Counted from the first letter of the stretch, positions 21,136 through 32,960 are shown. The stretch is DNA of 64,000 nt from Zhengitettix transpicula (GCA_037074705.1 CM073590.1:136605600-136669599), one strand, 5' to 3'. Program-made: numbers and translations. Notes: generated by a model from the sequence alone, not told the origin.

Positions 21136-21207
21136 TTTTCTCCCATTTTGAATCCAAAGAACTTCTAGTTAAACACATACACCAAGGATACGGTAAGACA
21201 TTTGGAA

Positions 21208-21558
21208 TACGGTAAGAGTCGTCCGCTACTCCTATTGGAATAATCGGCCAGCTGCCTCGTAAACTGGCCAAGGCATGGCGACCCCACAGCAAACCCCACT
21301 CCCGCCATCGGAAGGGTGTGGGACAAGTACCAAATGCCCGACCTATCTGATGCAGGTTTTTTATAGGGTTTGTCCTGCATTACTTTTAGGCGAATGCCGG
21401 GTAGGATCCTTCAACCATTGCCCGGGGGCCCTAGTTAACCCTTGGCTACCTTCCTCTACCTTCTGCAACCCCCCTTTCAAATCCCTTTCCTATTCTATAA
21501 GAGGGGAGTTGCCACTATGTGGTTACCTTATACATAGCCTGCCTACACCCAAAAAAAA
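21208..21558 (+). mobile_element. Family R, copy R4 (5'-truncated)
   Basis: Starts at 'ggaatacggtaagag', lacking the 5' hairpins, continues through 'cccgccatcggaagggtgtg' and 'gggggccctagttaaccctt' to a poly(A) of eight. 5' truncation with an intact poly(A) end is typical of LINE-type insertion. Confidence 0.7.
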
Positions 21559-21871
21559 TACGGTAAGAATTGTCCGCTATTCCTATTGGAATAGTTGGCC
21601 AACTGCTTCCTAAACACGGCGAGAAAAACCTGCGTCCCCATAGCAAACTCCTGTCTTGCCATCGCAATGGCGTGGGGCAAGCAGAAAATGTCCGACCTAC
21701 CTGATGCAGGTTTTTCTAGGGTTTTCCCCGCATCACTTTTAAGCGAATTGCAGGGGAGGATCCTTAAACCATAGCCCGGGGGCCCTAGTTAACCCTTGGC
21801 TACCTTGCTGCATCCCCACTTTCCTTTTCCTATGCTATAAAAGGGGAGTTGCCACTATGTTGATTACCCTA
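21559..21871 (+). mobile_element. Family R, copy R5 (tandem, 5'-truncated)
   Basis: It follows the poly(A) of R4 directly and restarts at the same internal point 'tacggtaagaattgtccgc'. It ends near 'ggagttgccactatgttgat' without a clean poly(A). The shared restart point suggests a local duplication rather than two independent insertions. Confidence 0.65.
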
Positions 21872-23759
21872 CACACCTTTTAAATAATTAAATAAATAAG
21901 CCTCGATAATACAGCACCTAATATATTTTCATGAAAACATTTATTTTAAAAATAAATATAAAGGTTTGCTATGGAGGCCATTAGATCAAAGTAAAATTAA
22001 ATATTTTATTGTTTAGTTTTGAGATATCTTATTTTAGACTACAGAAGTATTTAATTATATTAATTCAGATGGAATATTGATTAGTAGAGCTAAAATATCA
22101 CAAAAGTATTTTTTTCTTTTTGTTTAAATGTAATTTTTTTAATGAGAATTCCCGTTTTATATTTCACTGGTTCTTCTGACAAAAACGCCTGTTTTCCAAC
22201 CTTCTATTTAACAAAATTTCCGTCACTAAGACTATGTTAAATTATTCATGTATTTTAATTACTTTTGGCGAACATGTTACCTTAATGAGCACATCCATAT
22301 TTAAAGGTCTTTCAATTATTTATTGTATGTTGTCAGTCTCCAATTACTTAGTTTCAAATTTGATCACATTAATTAAAATATTATTTGAACTTTTATCGTC
22401 GTTTCAATACTATTAGTAAAAACTATGTTCACATTATGTATGTATATTGGCAGTATTTTATCTGTAATTATATTTCAAACACTTATGCAATTATGTAAAG
22501 TGTGACAGTTCATTGTATATTGCACGTATCCCAGCCATAAAAAGAAATCATCTTATTGTTTTCCATTGTACAACATACACTTTGAATTACTCGCCATATT
22601 TTAATATTTTCATCAATTATTGTCCTTGTATAATAACTCAGCATTGAAAATTTAACCAAGTTTACATTTGGTTACAGTTTCAAATAAAAAAATTAAGAAT
22701 CAGACAGTCTAAATGAGCATATTATCACGTAGTAAAAATATTGTCCAAATTTATTGTAAATAAATACTTTTAAAACATTTTTGCAGGGTTACTTTCACCT
22801 CTCCGGATAGTTTTGTAAAATTATAATTGCACTTGACAGAGAATTATTAATTGTTTCCTAATATACTTAGTATTTGTAAACGTTATTTTTTATTTAATCA
22901 ATATTATGGCATAAATGCAGAGGATTTTTTTGAGTATCCATTTCATTCAGTCCACAGATCCCGGCCGTGAAGAAGTTATGAAATATAAACATTATTATAT
23001 TTAGTGATTTATGGTACATTAACCTGTATTTAGTTTTTACTAGAATGAGCATGCAATATGTAGCCCAGGCGTGTAATATTAAAAAGGATATAGGGAGCAA
23101 GTTTATTTCCTTTCGGTTATTGACACTGATTTGGACACCCAAAATAGTCGTATAAGTTACATGTCGATAATGCAAATCAGTTTCTTTCCTATTAATTGAC
23201 AACATAAAATTAATGACACAGATATCCCGTTTCCTGTTCGTAGAACTTTCAACACCCTGTACCCCGTCTAGTTTACTGCTTCTCATGAATCTGGTTTGGA
23301 AAAGGATGTGACGCCATACAGCCTTGGAACCGAGAGTCAATTTAGGTTTGATTTATATCTAACTAATGTACCTCCATAGTGAACGATTGTTCATATTTAA
23401 CTTAGTCTTGTACACGCGTAAATATACGCCACGTTTCTGACTTTATTGAGACAAACTTTCTGCAAAGCCGTCAATTTAACAATTTTTAGTTTATCTTCCT
23501 CTAACCTTTCCAAACGAATGTTCACACTGTATTTTAATTCTCTAATTTCTTATTATCAATATATGGAGATGAACAACATCGGTTTAATTACTGAAAATTA
23601 TTACAGAATATTGAGTTTTTGTCGCTAGATTCTATCTTCTGAAAGATATGATAGAAGAACCTTTGTGAGTACACATATTCATTCATGGTCTTTGAATAAA
23701 AAATTAGAATAGTTTAGAATAGTTGTAATTTGTCGTGCTCATACACACACACAAACATA
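21872..23759. other. Unassigned stretch with one 148-codon ORF
   Basis: AT-rich. The minus-strand ORF 22894-23340 (148 codons) is the longest ORF outside recognised elements. Its 5' third is less AT-rich than the rest, but it shows no domain, signal peptide or repeat that I recognise and I do not call it a gene. Confidence 0.4.
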
Positions 23760-25067
23760 CCACTGTGAACAAAAATTAAGGTGAATTTATTTATAAAATT
23801 TAAATTCTTTATTTATTCTGACAAATCAATTTCATCTCCTTCAAAGTAATCCCCGTCCGATAAAACGCACTTTTTCCAACGCTTTTCTGGTCATCGAAAC
23901 AGTCGGAATAGTCTTTTTCTGGTATAACACTCAAGACCTTCTTCGATTCGGTTTTTATCTCCTCAGTCGTGTCAAAACGGCGCCCCCGCTTTGGCCTTTT
24001 GAGTTATCTGAATAGCCAGAAGTCGCACGGAGCCAAATCAGGCGAATACGGTGGTTGCGGAACGATATGTATCGAGTTTTTGCAAAAAAGTGGCGAAGAA
24101 CCAATGCAGTATGACCTGGTACATTATCGTGATGAAGGAACCAAGAGTTGTTCACCCATAATTCCGGCCGTTTCAGACGAATAGCTTCACGCAAACGACA
24201 CATAACGGTCAAATCATATTCTTTGTAGACAGTTTGGTCCGGTGGAAGGAATTCATAGTGCACCACACCACGATAATCAAAGAAAACTGTCAACATGACC
24301 TTGATTTTCGATCGCCTTTGCCGTGGTCTTTTCGGTCTTGCTTCACCTTTTGCACGATATTCGCTGAATTGGTCGGTGGTTTCAGCGTCGTATGCGTAAA
24401 TCCAAGTCTCGTCTCCAGTAATGATGCATTTCAAGTGGTCCTGATAGTCAGACAGCAAAGTTTCACACACATTAACGCGACGCTTTTTTTTCAAAAAATT
24501 GAACGATTTTGGCACGAATCGAGACTTGACGCGTTTGAGACACAAAACATTCTTCAAAATGGTTTGGCTGAGCCAAATGATATTCCAACACTATCAGCGA
24601 GATGTCTAATTGTTCATCGACGATTTTCAAGCACCAAATTTTTTATTTTTTGGACGTGGCTCTCGTGGGTAGACGTTGAAGGTCGTCCAGAGCGCGGTTC
24701 GTCTTCAACGCTTTCTCGGCCCTCTTTGAACTCGTTGTACCACTTATAAACGTTTTTTGTGCCATAGTTTGATCACCAAAGGCCTTCCGCAACATTTTCA
24801 ACGTGTCCGCACAAGAATATTCGTTCCGAAAACAAAATTTGATGCAAGTTCTTTGTTCAACAAAATCACTCATTCCAAAAATCGAAAAATTCACTTTTGG
24901 TTGTTTACAAAATCACGTGTAACTCGGAGATAATTAAACCTTTTAAACAAACAGATGCTTGTCAAATATTATAGACAGTCCTACCAACCTAGGAAAAAAA
25001 ACTACCTGCCTTCCTAATACCCGGGAGGTTTAAATGACAATTTCACCTTACTTTTTGATCGCAGTGG
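23760..25067 (-). mobile_element. mariner transposon, copy 1
   Basis: 1308 bp flanked by the TA target duplication (23758-23759 and 25068-25069). Terminal inverted repeats of about 28 bp read 'ccactgtgaacaaaaattaa' at the left and, as reverse complement, 'ccactgcgatcaaaaagtaa' at the right. The transposase lies on the minus strand. Size, TA duplication and terminal repeats are diagnostic of the Tc1/mariner superfamily, mariner family. It sits in the same orientation as copy 2, 7.9 kb away. Confidence 0.93.
23830..24894 (-). pseudogene. mariner transposase, broken (copy 1)
   Basis: Start Met at 24894. The N-terminal helix-turn-helix part (EQRTCIKFC...GDQTMAQK) is open to about 24643, after which the frame shifts. 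The catalytic part is open at 23955-24557 with the first Asp in 'ITGDETW' (residue 49 of that segment) and the second in 'HHDN' (residue 144). A further frameshift precedes the third Asp: the reading becomes 'RIRLIWLRATSGY' where the family has the PDLAPCDFW block, which is still present in another frame. With at least two frameshifts it cannot make transposase. Full-length relatives have about 345 residues and a D,D34D triad. Confidence 0.9.
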
Positions 25068-27255
25068 TATATAACTGTATGCAAGTATGTAATATGATAT
25101 TTAAGTAGCATAATGTCTTAAGGTGTAAATTAGTTCTTGTAATTCGCTAAACTGGGTATTTTAGAAGTCACGGCTTCTTGTGGCAATGTTTTATTTAACC
25201 AAAAATTCATTGGACTAATTTCCAGAAGGAAAATTGTGAGAAATATTTTGGAAACATGGACACTACAAGCAACCCGTAGTACGTTTCCCGGTAAATATTT
25301 TGGAAATTATATTTTTGTTCTTCTCATTTTCGCGTCGTTCCACTTGAATTCAGTAGTCGTTTTGTAATGTACAATTTAACGTTTACAACCTATTAAAATT
25401 ATTATTATTTAATTTATTATAAACGGTGTTGAAGGGTCAAATACTAAGCAGTAATGGGAACAGTGGGGTTGCAGGATTGATCTTAAAATATTCGTGCAAG
25501 AAGCAATACAAACAAAATATGTGATAATACAGAGACATTAGTTATATCATAATTTAATATTTGATACGTATGTTAGTTTTCTGAATTATACATCATTGTT
25601 TTACGTTAATCTTTGAGTTTTATTTTCAATAGAATCTCTGATATAATTGACAAGTCTGAGAAGAGTTATGTCGGAAACTAGAAAACTTAAGAAATATATT
25701 TCAAACTTTTAATTGAGTCATATGTAGACCCTTAACTTCAAAACGGGATATCGCATTACGTACTATCTTTTCAAAAGCAAGGCATTCCGACTGTTGCTCA
25801 CTGAATAAAAATCTTTACATTCTTAACTTCTATTCCACAATAAAAAAAACACCAATAAGCATTTAATGATTTATTTAAAATTTCGTAGTATTTTGTGATT
25901 ACTTTCACGATTTTTAGAAATTATTTTAAGCGGTATATGGAAATTTAATACATGAAATAGATTTTATTAATTACATTAGTTCTCGGTTGAGGAAATACGG
26001 TATAATTGAAATTACAAATTCTTACTTGGATCTGTGGTCCACAGACTTTTTTGTACAATATAAGAAGTAATATAGTTTAATAATTAAAAATTAGTTAATA
26101 GACTAAATAAAATGAAACACAAAGAAAGGACTTAACATAAGTAATAATATAGTTTAATATTTACAAAGTTCGTTTACAATTAATACTAACAAATAATTTT
26201 TTTAAATACAACTAAGACGATCAATGATCAAAATAAATGCGCAACTACGCAACCCCCCCCCCCCCCACACACACACGAACGACGGTCAAGCCACTTCTTG
26301 GAGCTGAACTATGAGAAATTTGGTAACTCCTGATTATGTGAAACGAAGAAAAAACTGAAAGGAAAGTATATAAGTTACAGGATAATTTAAAACGCAACAA
26401 ATTCAAAACTTTTTCAGAAAAAATAATTATAACTGTTAAGGAGAAGAAAGATCAAGAAACTCCTCTGATGAATAAAAGACGGCTTTCAGAAAAATATTCT
26501 GACACTGATTCCCAAAACTCTTGAAGTTATTATTTTTATTTATCTTTGGAGAAAGAGCTGTTTCTGGCTGCCTACGTTAGTACTAAAATATGTTCCTTAC
26601 CTAAGATCTGTATCCCCGATGTGACACTGACTTTACCAGTCATATTTGTAATTTCTCCAGTTCGACTAAATTTTGAAAACATTTTTTAAAATTATTATTC
26701 TACGATAGACTTTAAGGCTTCCTCTGAAAAAAATAACTGAATGTACATAAGAACAACTGAATTTGCATAGAAGTATTACATATTCCTGTTCTTTTTTTTT
26801 TACATCAACCTGCATATACTGTATGTGAGGATAACGTATTTGTCCGCACTGAAGTGTTGATGAGATTATATTTTGTGGAATACCCCACAGTGCGAACCGA
26901 TCTAGACAAATTACAATGAAATTGTTAGCTGCTAGTGCTTTCTTTTATATTTATATTTTTTATATTCTACCATGTTTTGTTGCATTTTTTCCACGAGTTT
27001 AAATTTATATGAACAATATAAAGACAATCATACATACACCCTTTTTATAATATAGATTCCTGTTGTCAGAAACGTAATTACCTACAAGTTTATTAAATGG
27101 AAATAATTTTTTCCTTGATACAGTTTGTTATTAAATGTTAATCGTTAACCACTTTAATTAGGATAAACTCGTACTCGATAATCATTTCCTCGTCATGTTT
27201 GCGTTTCACCCAGAACAGAACTCATGCATGAAGGCTACTACTATATGAATAAATT
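25068..27255. other. Unassigned AT-rich stretch
   Basis: No ORF above background. It contains a C14 run followed by (AC)n at 26253-26276. Confidence 0.5.
26253..26276. repeat. C14-(AC)n simple repeat
   Basis: Fourteen C residues followed by five to six AC units. Confidence 0.95.
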
Positions 27256-27344
27256 TCTCCCTTTCGCATCCCCCCTATCTATTCTTTCGTATGCAGTTAC
27301 TAAAATATGGATTACCATCAAGTAGCCGGTTTCTTTTAAAAAAT
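27256..27344 (+). mobile_element. Family R, 3'-terminal fragment R10
   Basis: Matches only the last 90 bases of family R: 'cccttycgcatcccccct', 'atgtggattacc'-like and 'aagtagccggtt' followed by an A-rich end. It is an extreme 5' truncation. Confidence 0.6.
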
Positions 27345-27915
27345 GTTACTTCCAATACGCCTATTATTAAATTTGATGTAACATATGTCTCATTAAATAT
27401 TCCCTCCTTTAATTATTCCATATTTCTAAAATGAAAATTATTCATTATTCCATATTTCTATTTCGGAGTCTCTTATATCCCTGCATTCAATAATTTTTAC
27501 GATCACCGACGTCAAGTAGTTCGATTACATTTCTCATTTGTTCTGTCCTTATCTCTATGAGTCTATTTTCATATATTCATTGAATAACTAACTCACTACC
27601 TAAACGCATGATATGAATTACCTGATGTCCCTAAAATTAATTAAGTATGACATTCTTCTATAATACGTTTATTCTCTTTCTTTCCTGATAGTGGTGTAAT
27701 AATTCTTTAATATGGCCTGTGCGAATGGAAATTAAGTGTGTGTGTGTGTTCTGAAATATCTGTTTTACTTCGCATTTTTATTATTGTTAAGTCTAAATCG
27801 AGTTCTTGATTAACTGTAAATATGAATACAATGCGTTCAATTTTGCTTTCTCGCGTATTCGGTAAGTTGTTCTCAATTTGTAGCAACCATTGCTCCTTTT
27901 TTAAATATAATTGAA

Positions 27916-28108
27916 ACCATATATATAATGGATGAAATTCTCTCGGGATTCCAGCCGGGTAAGATTGTCGAATGCTCGCGACGTTTCGATAACGAGGAAT
28001 GTTATCGAAACGTCGCGAGCATTCGACAATCTTACCCGGCTGGAATCCCGAGAGAATTTCATCCAACATTTACACCGGGAAAACCTACGTTTGACCATAT
28101 ATATAATG
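27916..28108 (-). mobile_element. Perfect palindromic mini-PLE with 15 bp duplication (element P2)
   Basis: A 15 bp direct repeat 'accatatatataatg' (27916-27930 and 28094-28108) flanks a 163 bp insertion. Two perfectly matching 63 nt arms (27931-27993 and 28001-28063) surround a 7 nt spacer. The one-sided tail 'ccgggaaaacctacgtttg' follows at 28075-28093, so the element is inverted relative to P1. The arms hold the PLE terminal blocks and 'gaaacgtcgcg' of the hammerhead-like motif but not its core. No coding capacity. Perfect arms mean recent origin. Confidence 0.85.
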
Positions 28109-29085
28109 AACGACCTACTTTTCTTTCAGCCATTCGCACTTTATGGAATTAACATGTTCGAATCATGGCTTCGTTTCTATTACACCAATAACTATAACTT
28201 ATATTTCTAGTATAATAACATGTTCAGATGTGATATTTTAGCCTCGTTGAGTTTCCCTCATGCTCCTGAATATTACCACACGGGTACCGATTCTACTCCG
28301 TTAATCCGCGATTCTGCAACACATTGCTGAAAATATTCTGGAATATGCTAGGCCATTACATCTCCAGCTGCAGCTGCAGGAAACACGGGAAAATTCTGCC
28401 GCAAAAGCTGAGATACGTTTATTTTTAGGAGCAGTTTAAATATTTGTTCCAAAACAGTATGATTGAACAGACTCGGCGTGTGTGCAACTCAAACCGGAAG
28501 ACGAAATTGCTGTTTGAAACGTAGTATTGTTTAGTCCTTCTCTTCGTTTGTTTTTTGTTATTGTACAAGTATTATCGCTATCTAAAGTTTAAATAAGTTT
28601 AGAGTGATTCAACAATTTGTATCTCTCAGACCATGCGAAACGAAGGAAATGTTATTCTCATTAATAATTTATTCAAAAAAATTGCCAAAGTGATGCATCT
28701 AGATAATAAAACGCTAACGTGTCATTTTGTCGTCAAATTTTAACTGTGTAGACTAAAAAACGACTTAACAGCTTCATTAATTTTTCATGTTTCTATTTCC
28801 ACTTTCTCAAAGTAGCCTCCTGTATTCTTGACATTCTCGGCAGAATGTGCAGTTGGTTTATAGGAACTTTGTCCTCAGGTCTACGAATGGAAGACAAAAT
28901 AAATCGCGGCCATACTGGTCTTCTTCAAAACAACGAACTTAGAAAATAAAATCTGAAGAAATGTTCTTATCTGGGTCACCTGTTCATGATACATACTTTC
29001 ATAAATGTTGGCAAAATACAATTATAATTTTTCTTAAGTTTTTTTAATCAGAAAACATATGGAGATAACTATATTTGTACGTGAC
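28109..29085. other. Unassigned stretch
   Basis: No supported ORF. The segment 28790-28960 is less AT-rich and could be old transposon sequence, but I cannot place it. Confidence 0.45.
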
Positions 29086-29160
29086 CTGTAATTGATGTCA
29101 GCATCGCTAATGGCCCTGGTTGTGCATGCGACGAAAAATAAATATAATAATAAAAAAAGT
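29086..29160 (+). mobile_element. SINE 3' tail fragment, copy S4
   Basis: Contains 'catcgctaatggcc', 'tgcatgcgac' and an A/T-rich (AATA)n end, matching the tail of S1-S3. The tRNA-like head is absent. Confidence 0.6.
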
Positions 29161-29375
29161 TGCCTTATTGATGTCAAGTCAAAAGATGCTTAGATGATAC
29201 ACACAGCACATTCGAATTATTAGCTATGGTTAACTAAACTCATGTTTCTAAAAGTTGCAACAGCATGATGCACTCCTTCAAATTTAACGAAATTTAAGGT
29301 ACAAACGACGCGTACTGTTATAAATAAACTATTAAAATTACGAAGTAGAAAAACTATATTTCAAGGGAAAAATCA

Positions 29376-29640
29376 TTATTTGGTGAAGCCACCTTGTGCT
29401 GCTATACGGAATGGCATGGAATCAGAAGTATTTTGAATGTATGCCTGAGGAAGAGCATTCCAGATTTCTTGTATGCGAGCCCAAATTTCGTTTGTAGTAA
29501 TTGTGGGGGAAGGATCACGAGTGAGATGCCGACCAACGAAATACCACACATACTCAATCGGTGACATATCCGTGGAACAGAGAGATGAAGGAAGGTTTCT
29601 GTTCTGATGAAAAAAGCATTGGGTTCAAACTTGGATCATA
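29376..29640 (-). pseudogene. Tc1-like transposase C-terminal fragment a
   Basis: The minus-strand frame has 'DMSPIEYVWYFVGRHL', 'IWARIQEIWNALPQAYI' and 'SMPFRIAAQGGFTK'. This is the C-terminus of a Tc1-like transposase, where the SPIE motif holds the third acidic catalytic residue. It ends at 29376 close to the family's normal C-terminus. Upstream sequence to about 29640 is recognisably related to fragment b. Only about a quarter of a 340-residue protein remains. Confidence 0.85.
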
Positions 29641-30879
29641 ATAGGTACGAAAATCAATGATTCGTTCCAGTGCAAACTCTGTAACTTGTCTAAATGTCGT
29701 AAGGGACTGCTCTTCCTCAGGAACACATTTAAAAACTGTTTGGTTGGAAATATATCACGTGTTACCCGAAAACGTGGCATGGAACCAATCACGTTTTGCG
29801 TGTTGGCTTCACTAAATGCTGATTTTTGGCATGTAATATTATTCGCTGCGTAATTTTAATCTTCACTTTTATCATCACGGGTCGTTTGTGCATTCAATTA
29901 CATTTAATTAGGAATTTTCACAAACAGGAGATTAGATAGCCTTTGGATTAATAACACTTCTCATTCGAATATTCATGTAGTCAAAGACGGATGCGCATAC
30001 ATAGTAATATACACGAACGGCAAAAAATATCACATGATTTTAATATATTTTTGCTCAGACCTTGAGACGAAAGTTCGTAATTTTTTGCAGTATTTTTTGT
30101 ACTTGCTTATTTGACACTACAAATCATTTAAGACAAAATATCAGGAACAACCAAAAAACAGACAGGCTTCAGTTAGGAGATGTCACGGTGCGTCTCAAAC
30201 GTTCTGTGGTGTTGAGGTGTGAGCTTTAAGATTCTATTAGATCTCACCGGAACTATCCAAAGAGTTAATTAACTATCAAAATGTAACATTATTATTACTA
30301 GATTTATGTATATATATTCTAACGGATGACAATTGGATCAGACGTTCTCTGAGTACAAAGACGCAAATTTTGCTGGGAGAACAGTAATCGTGTACCTAAC
30401 GCGGTTATATGAGATAAATCTGGTCGTAAAGTGCTGGTGTTTACGTTTCACAGTCACAGTTATGGGACATTATAAAGGAATTGTGACATGGGTTCCTCTG
30501 CCGTGAGTGAGGTGGAATGGTTCCAGTACATACCAGACGAGCGGAGGCTCTTTATAGATGGCTAATAAACAAGCCTGAAGGCAGTACTGTTACACAATAG
30601 TAATGAAATGCCATTTATTCCTGTTTCTTATGTCGCCTCAGTTAAGAAATCATGTTGAAATCGGTAGCAAGCTGTGTTATTTACAAGAAGTGTAAATCGC
30701 TAGTTTGTGGAGATTTCAAAGTCATTCATATTGTTGGGTTTGCAAAGCAACATGTCGCGCAAGAGAAAAATACTACACTCAGAGGGAATGGTCTCCACGA
30801 ACAACTCTGGTGCCTGGGTCAAAAAAGTTTGCCGAAGATCCCATTAGTAAATGCAAAGAAAATTGTTGTCCCACCGATG
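29641..30879. other. Unassigned stretch between two Tc1-like fragments
   Basis: Two short overlapping plus-strand ORFs (30652-30897 and 30705-30932) occur; the second runs antisense into Tc1-like fragment b and is not a gene. The rest has no recognisable content. Confidence 0.45.
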
Positions 30880-31040
30880 TACAAATGGGGGCCCTAATCG
30901 GTCACATATCACTGGAACAGGCAGATGAATGAAGGTATCAGTTCTGATGAAAAGAAGTATTGAACATGTTTTTTGTGGGTTGGCGTTGTCGTGTTGAAAA
31001 ACAGCTCACTGATACACATGTAACAGTGCATTAACGTTCC
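30880..31040 (-). pseudogene. Tc1-like transposase middle fragment b
   Basis: The minus strand reads 'VFQHDNANP', the block with the second catalytic Asp of Tc1-like transposases. About 34 residues later a shifted 'DM.PI' follows, equivalent to DMSPIE in fragment a. The DNA at 30893-30957 aligns with 29560-29625 ('cggtcacatatc', 'gaacaggcagatga', 'cagttctgatgaaaa'). A stop and a frameshift interrupt it. Confidence 0.7.
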
Positions 31041-31154
31041 TCGAACTGTCTAGATGAAGTTGAACAGTCCTTCATCGTCATGCGGACCAGGTGTTATCAT
31101 GCCGTGTGACGTCACTTGCGCATACACTCATGTGGCTTGGGACTCATGACAGCA

Positions 31155-31640
31155 TTTGTTAAGACAGTGCACTGGAATGAAGCATTTCAGTATTTGTGTA
31201 AGAAGTTTCCAGGATTGAGGACAGAGATCAAAAAGGGTCCCACAGATACGCCAGCTGTTGGGCGACACAAACTTTGAGTCCACTCTAACTCCTGATCAGC
31301 TGCGTGTGTGGCATTGTTTTAGTAAAGATACAATATTTTTCTTAGGAAACAGAAAAGCCGAAAATTTCAGGGTCTTTGTCAACGAACTAATTCATGATTA
31401 TAAGGTCATTGTGTGCAACATGACTCTGAAGATGACTACCATCTTGATGTGTTCCCATTGCTCTATGATGCATCCACTAACGATTAAGCCGAGCGGTTCC
31501 ACTACGACATTTATCTCATTGAACAGCGGTACGCAGAACAGTGGCCTACTTCTGATTTCTGTAGGATGCTGCATAGAGATGATCCAGACACCATCCACAA
31601 GAGGAAGGCAAAGAAAAATCGCGAATAATCTATGGAAGTT
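31155..31640 (+). pseudogene. Broken copy of a transposon-associated protein family
   Basis: Pieces in changing frames read 'EAFQYLCKKFPGL', then 'PQIRQLLGDTNFESTLTPD', 'NFLGNRKAENF..F.NELIHDYKV'-like, 'CNMTLKM', then 'ERFHYDIYLIEQRYAEQW' and 'MLHRDDPDT'. From memory this order matches an uncharacterised protein family that recurs in many copies in arthropod and mollusc genomes with the motifs GPQIRxL, KAENY, CNMSLKxHFL and ERFHQDI. I cannot name its transposon. At least three frameshifts and an internal stop (near 31487) kill it. It ends 14 bases before mariner copy 2. Confidence 0.65.
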
Positions 31641-31653
31641 CACTCAATATATA

Positions 31654-32957
31654 CCACTGTGAACAAAAAGTAAGGTGAATTTATTTATAAAATTTAAATT
31701 CTTTATTTGTTCTTACAAATCAATTTTCATCCCCTTCAAAGTAATCCCCATCCGATAAAACGCACTTTTTCCAACGCTTTTTCCAGTCATCGAAACAGTC
31801 GGAATAGTCCTTTTCCGGTATAGCCTTCAAGACCTTCTTCAATTCAGTTTTTATCTCCTCAATCGTGTCAAAACGGCGTCCCCGCATTGGCCTTTTGAGT
31901 TTTCTGAATAGCCAGAAGTCGCACGGAGCCAAATCAGGCGAATACGGTGGTTGCGGAAAGATATGTATCGAGTTTTAGGCAAAAAAGCCGCGAAGAACCA
32001 ATGCAGTATGACCTGGTTCATTATCGTGATGAAGGAACCAAGAGTTGTTCACCCATAATTCCGGCCGTTTCAGACGAATAGCTTCACGCAAACGACACAT
32101 AACGGTCAAATCATATTCTTTGTAGACAGTTTGGTCCGGCGGAAGGAATTCATAGTGCACCACACCACGATAATCAAAGAAAACTGTCAACATGACCTTG
32201 ATTTTCGATCGACTTTGCCGTGGTCTTTTCGGTCTTGCTTCACCTTTTGCACGATATTCGCTGGATTGGTCGGTGGTTTCAGGGTCGTATGCGTAAATCC
32301 AAGTCTCGTCTCCAGTAATGATGCATTTTAAGTGGTCCTGATAGTCAGACAGCAAAGTTTCACACACATCAACGCGACGCTTTTTTTCTAAAAAATTGAT
32401 CGAGTTTGGCTCCAATCGAGACTTGACGCATTTGAGACACAAAACATTCTTAAAAATGGTTTGGGCTGAGCCAAATGATATTCCAACACTATCAGCGAGA
32501 TCTCTAATTGTCTATCGACGATTCTCAAGCACCAAATCTTTGATTTTTTGGACGTGGCTCTCGTCGGTAGACGTTGATGGTCGTCCAGAGCGCGGTTCGT
32601 CTTCAACGCGTTCGCGGCCCTCTTTGAACTCGTTGTACCACTTATAAACGTTTTTTGTGCCATAGTTTGATCACCAAAGGCTTTCCGCAACATTTTCAAC
32701 CTGTCCGCACAAGAATATTCGTTCCGCAAACAAAATTTGATGCAAGTTCTTTGTTCAACAAAATCACCCATTCCAAAAATCGAAAAAATCACTTTTGGTT
32801 GTTTACAAAAACACGTGTAACTCGGAGATAATTAAACCTTTTACAAACAGACGCTTGGCAAATATTATGGACAGTTCTACCAACCTAGGAAAAAATACCT
32901 GCCTTTCTAATACCCGGGAGTTTTAAATGACAATTTCACCTTACTTTTTGATCACAT

Positions 32958-32960
<3 letters not shown>
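31654..32960 (-). mobile_element. mariner transposon, copy 2
   Basis: About 1307 bp, closely similar to copy 1 along its whole length and in the same orientation. The left terminal repeat 'ccactgtgaacaaaaagtaa' follows a TA at 31652-31653. The right terminal repeat has drifted ('gatcacattga') and abuts TA at 32961, where a TA microsatellite begins. Confidence 0.92.
31720..32792 (-). pseudogene. mariner transposase, broken (copy 2)
   Basis: Three open pieces in different frames. 32388-32792 carries the N-terminal DNA-binding part; its 3' end is already out of frame. 31975-32442 carries 'ITGDETW' and 'HHDN' with the first and second catalytic Asp. 31720-31932 carries 'APCDFWLF' with the third catalytic Asp and the C-terminus to 'GDYFEGDEN'. 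All three acidic residues survive, but split by an amber stop near 31976 and by frameshifts. Not functional. Confidence 0.9.

Noticed and set aside
22894..23340. 148-codon ORF on the minus strand
   Set aside because: It is the longest ORF outside transposons, but it has no recognisable domain and lies in AT-rich DNA where ORFs of this size can occur by chance. No splice or expression evidence.
24234..24749. 171-codon plus-strand ORF across mariner copy 1
   Set aside because: Antisense to the mariner transposase, which has clear catalytic motifs on the minus strand.
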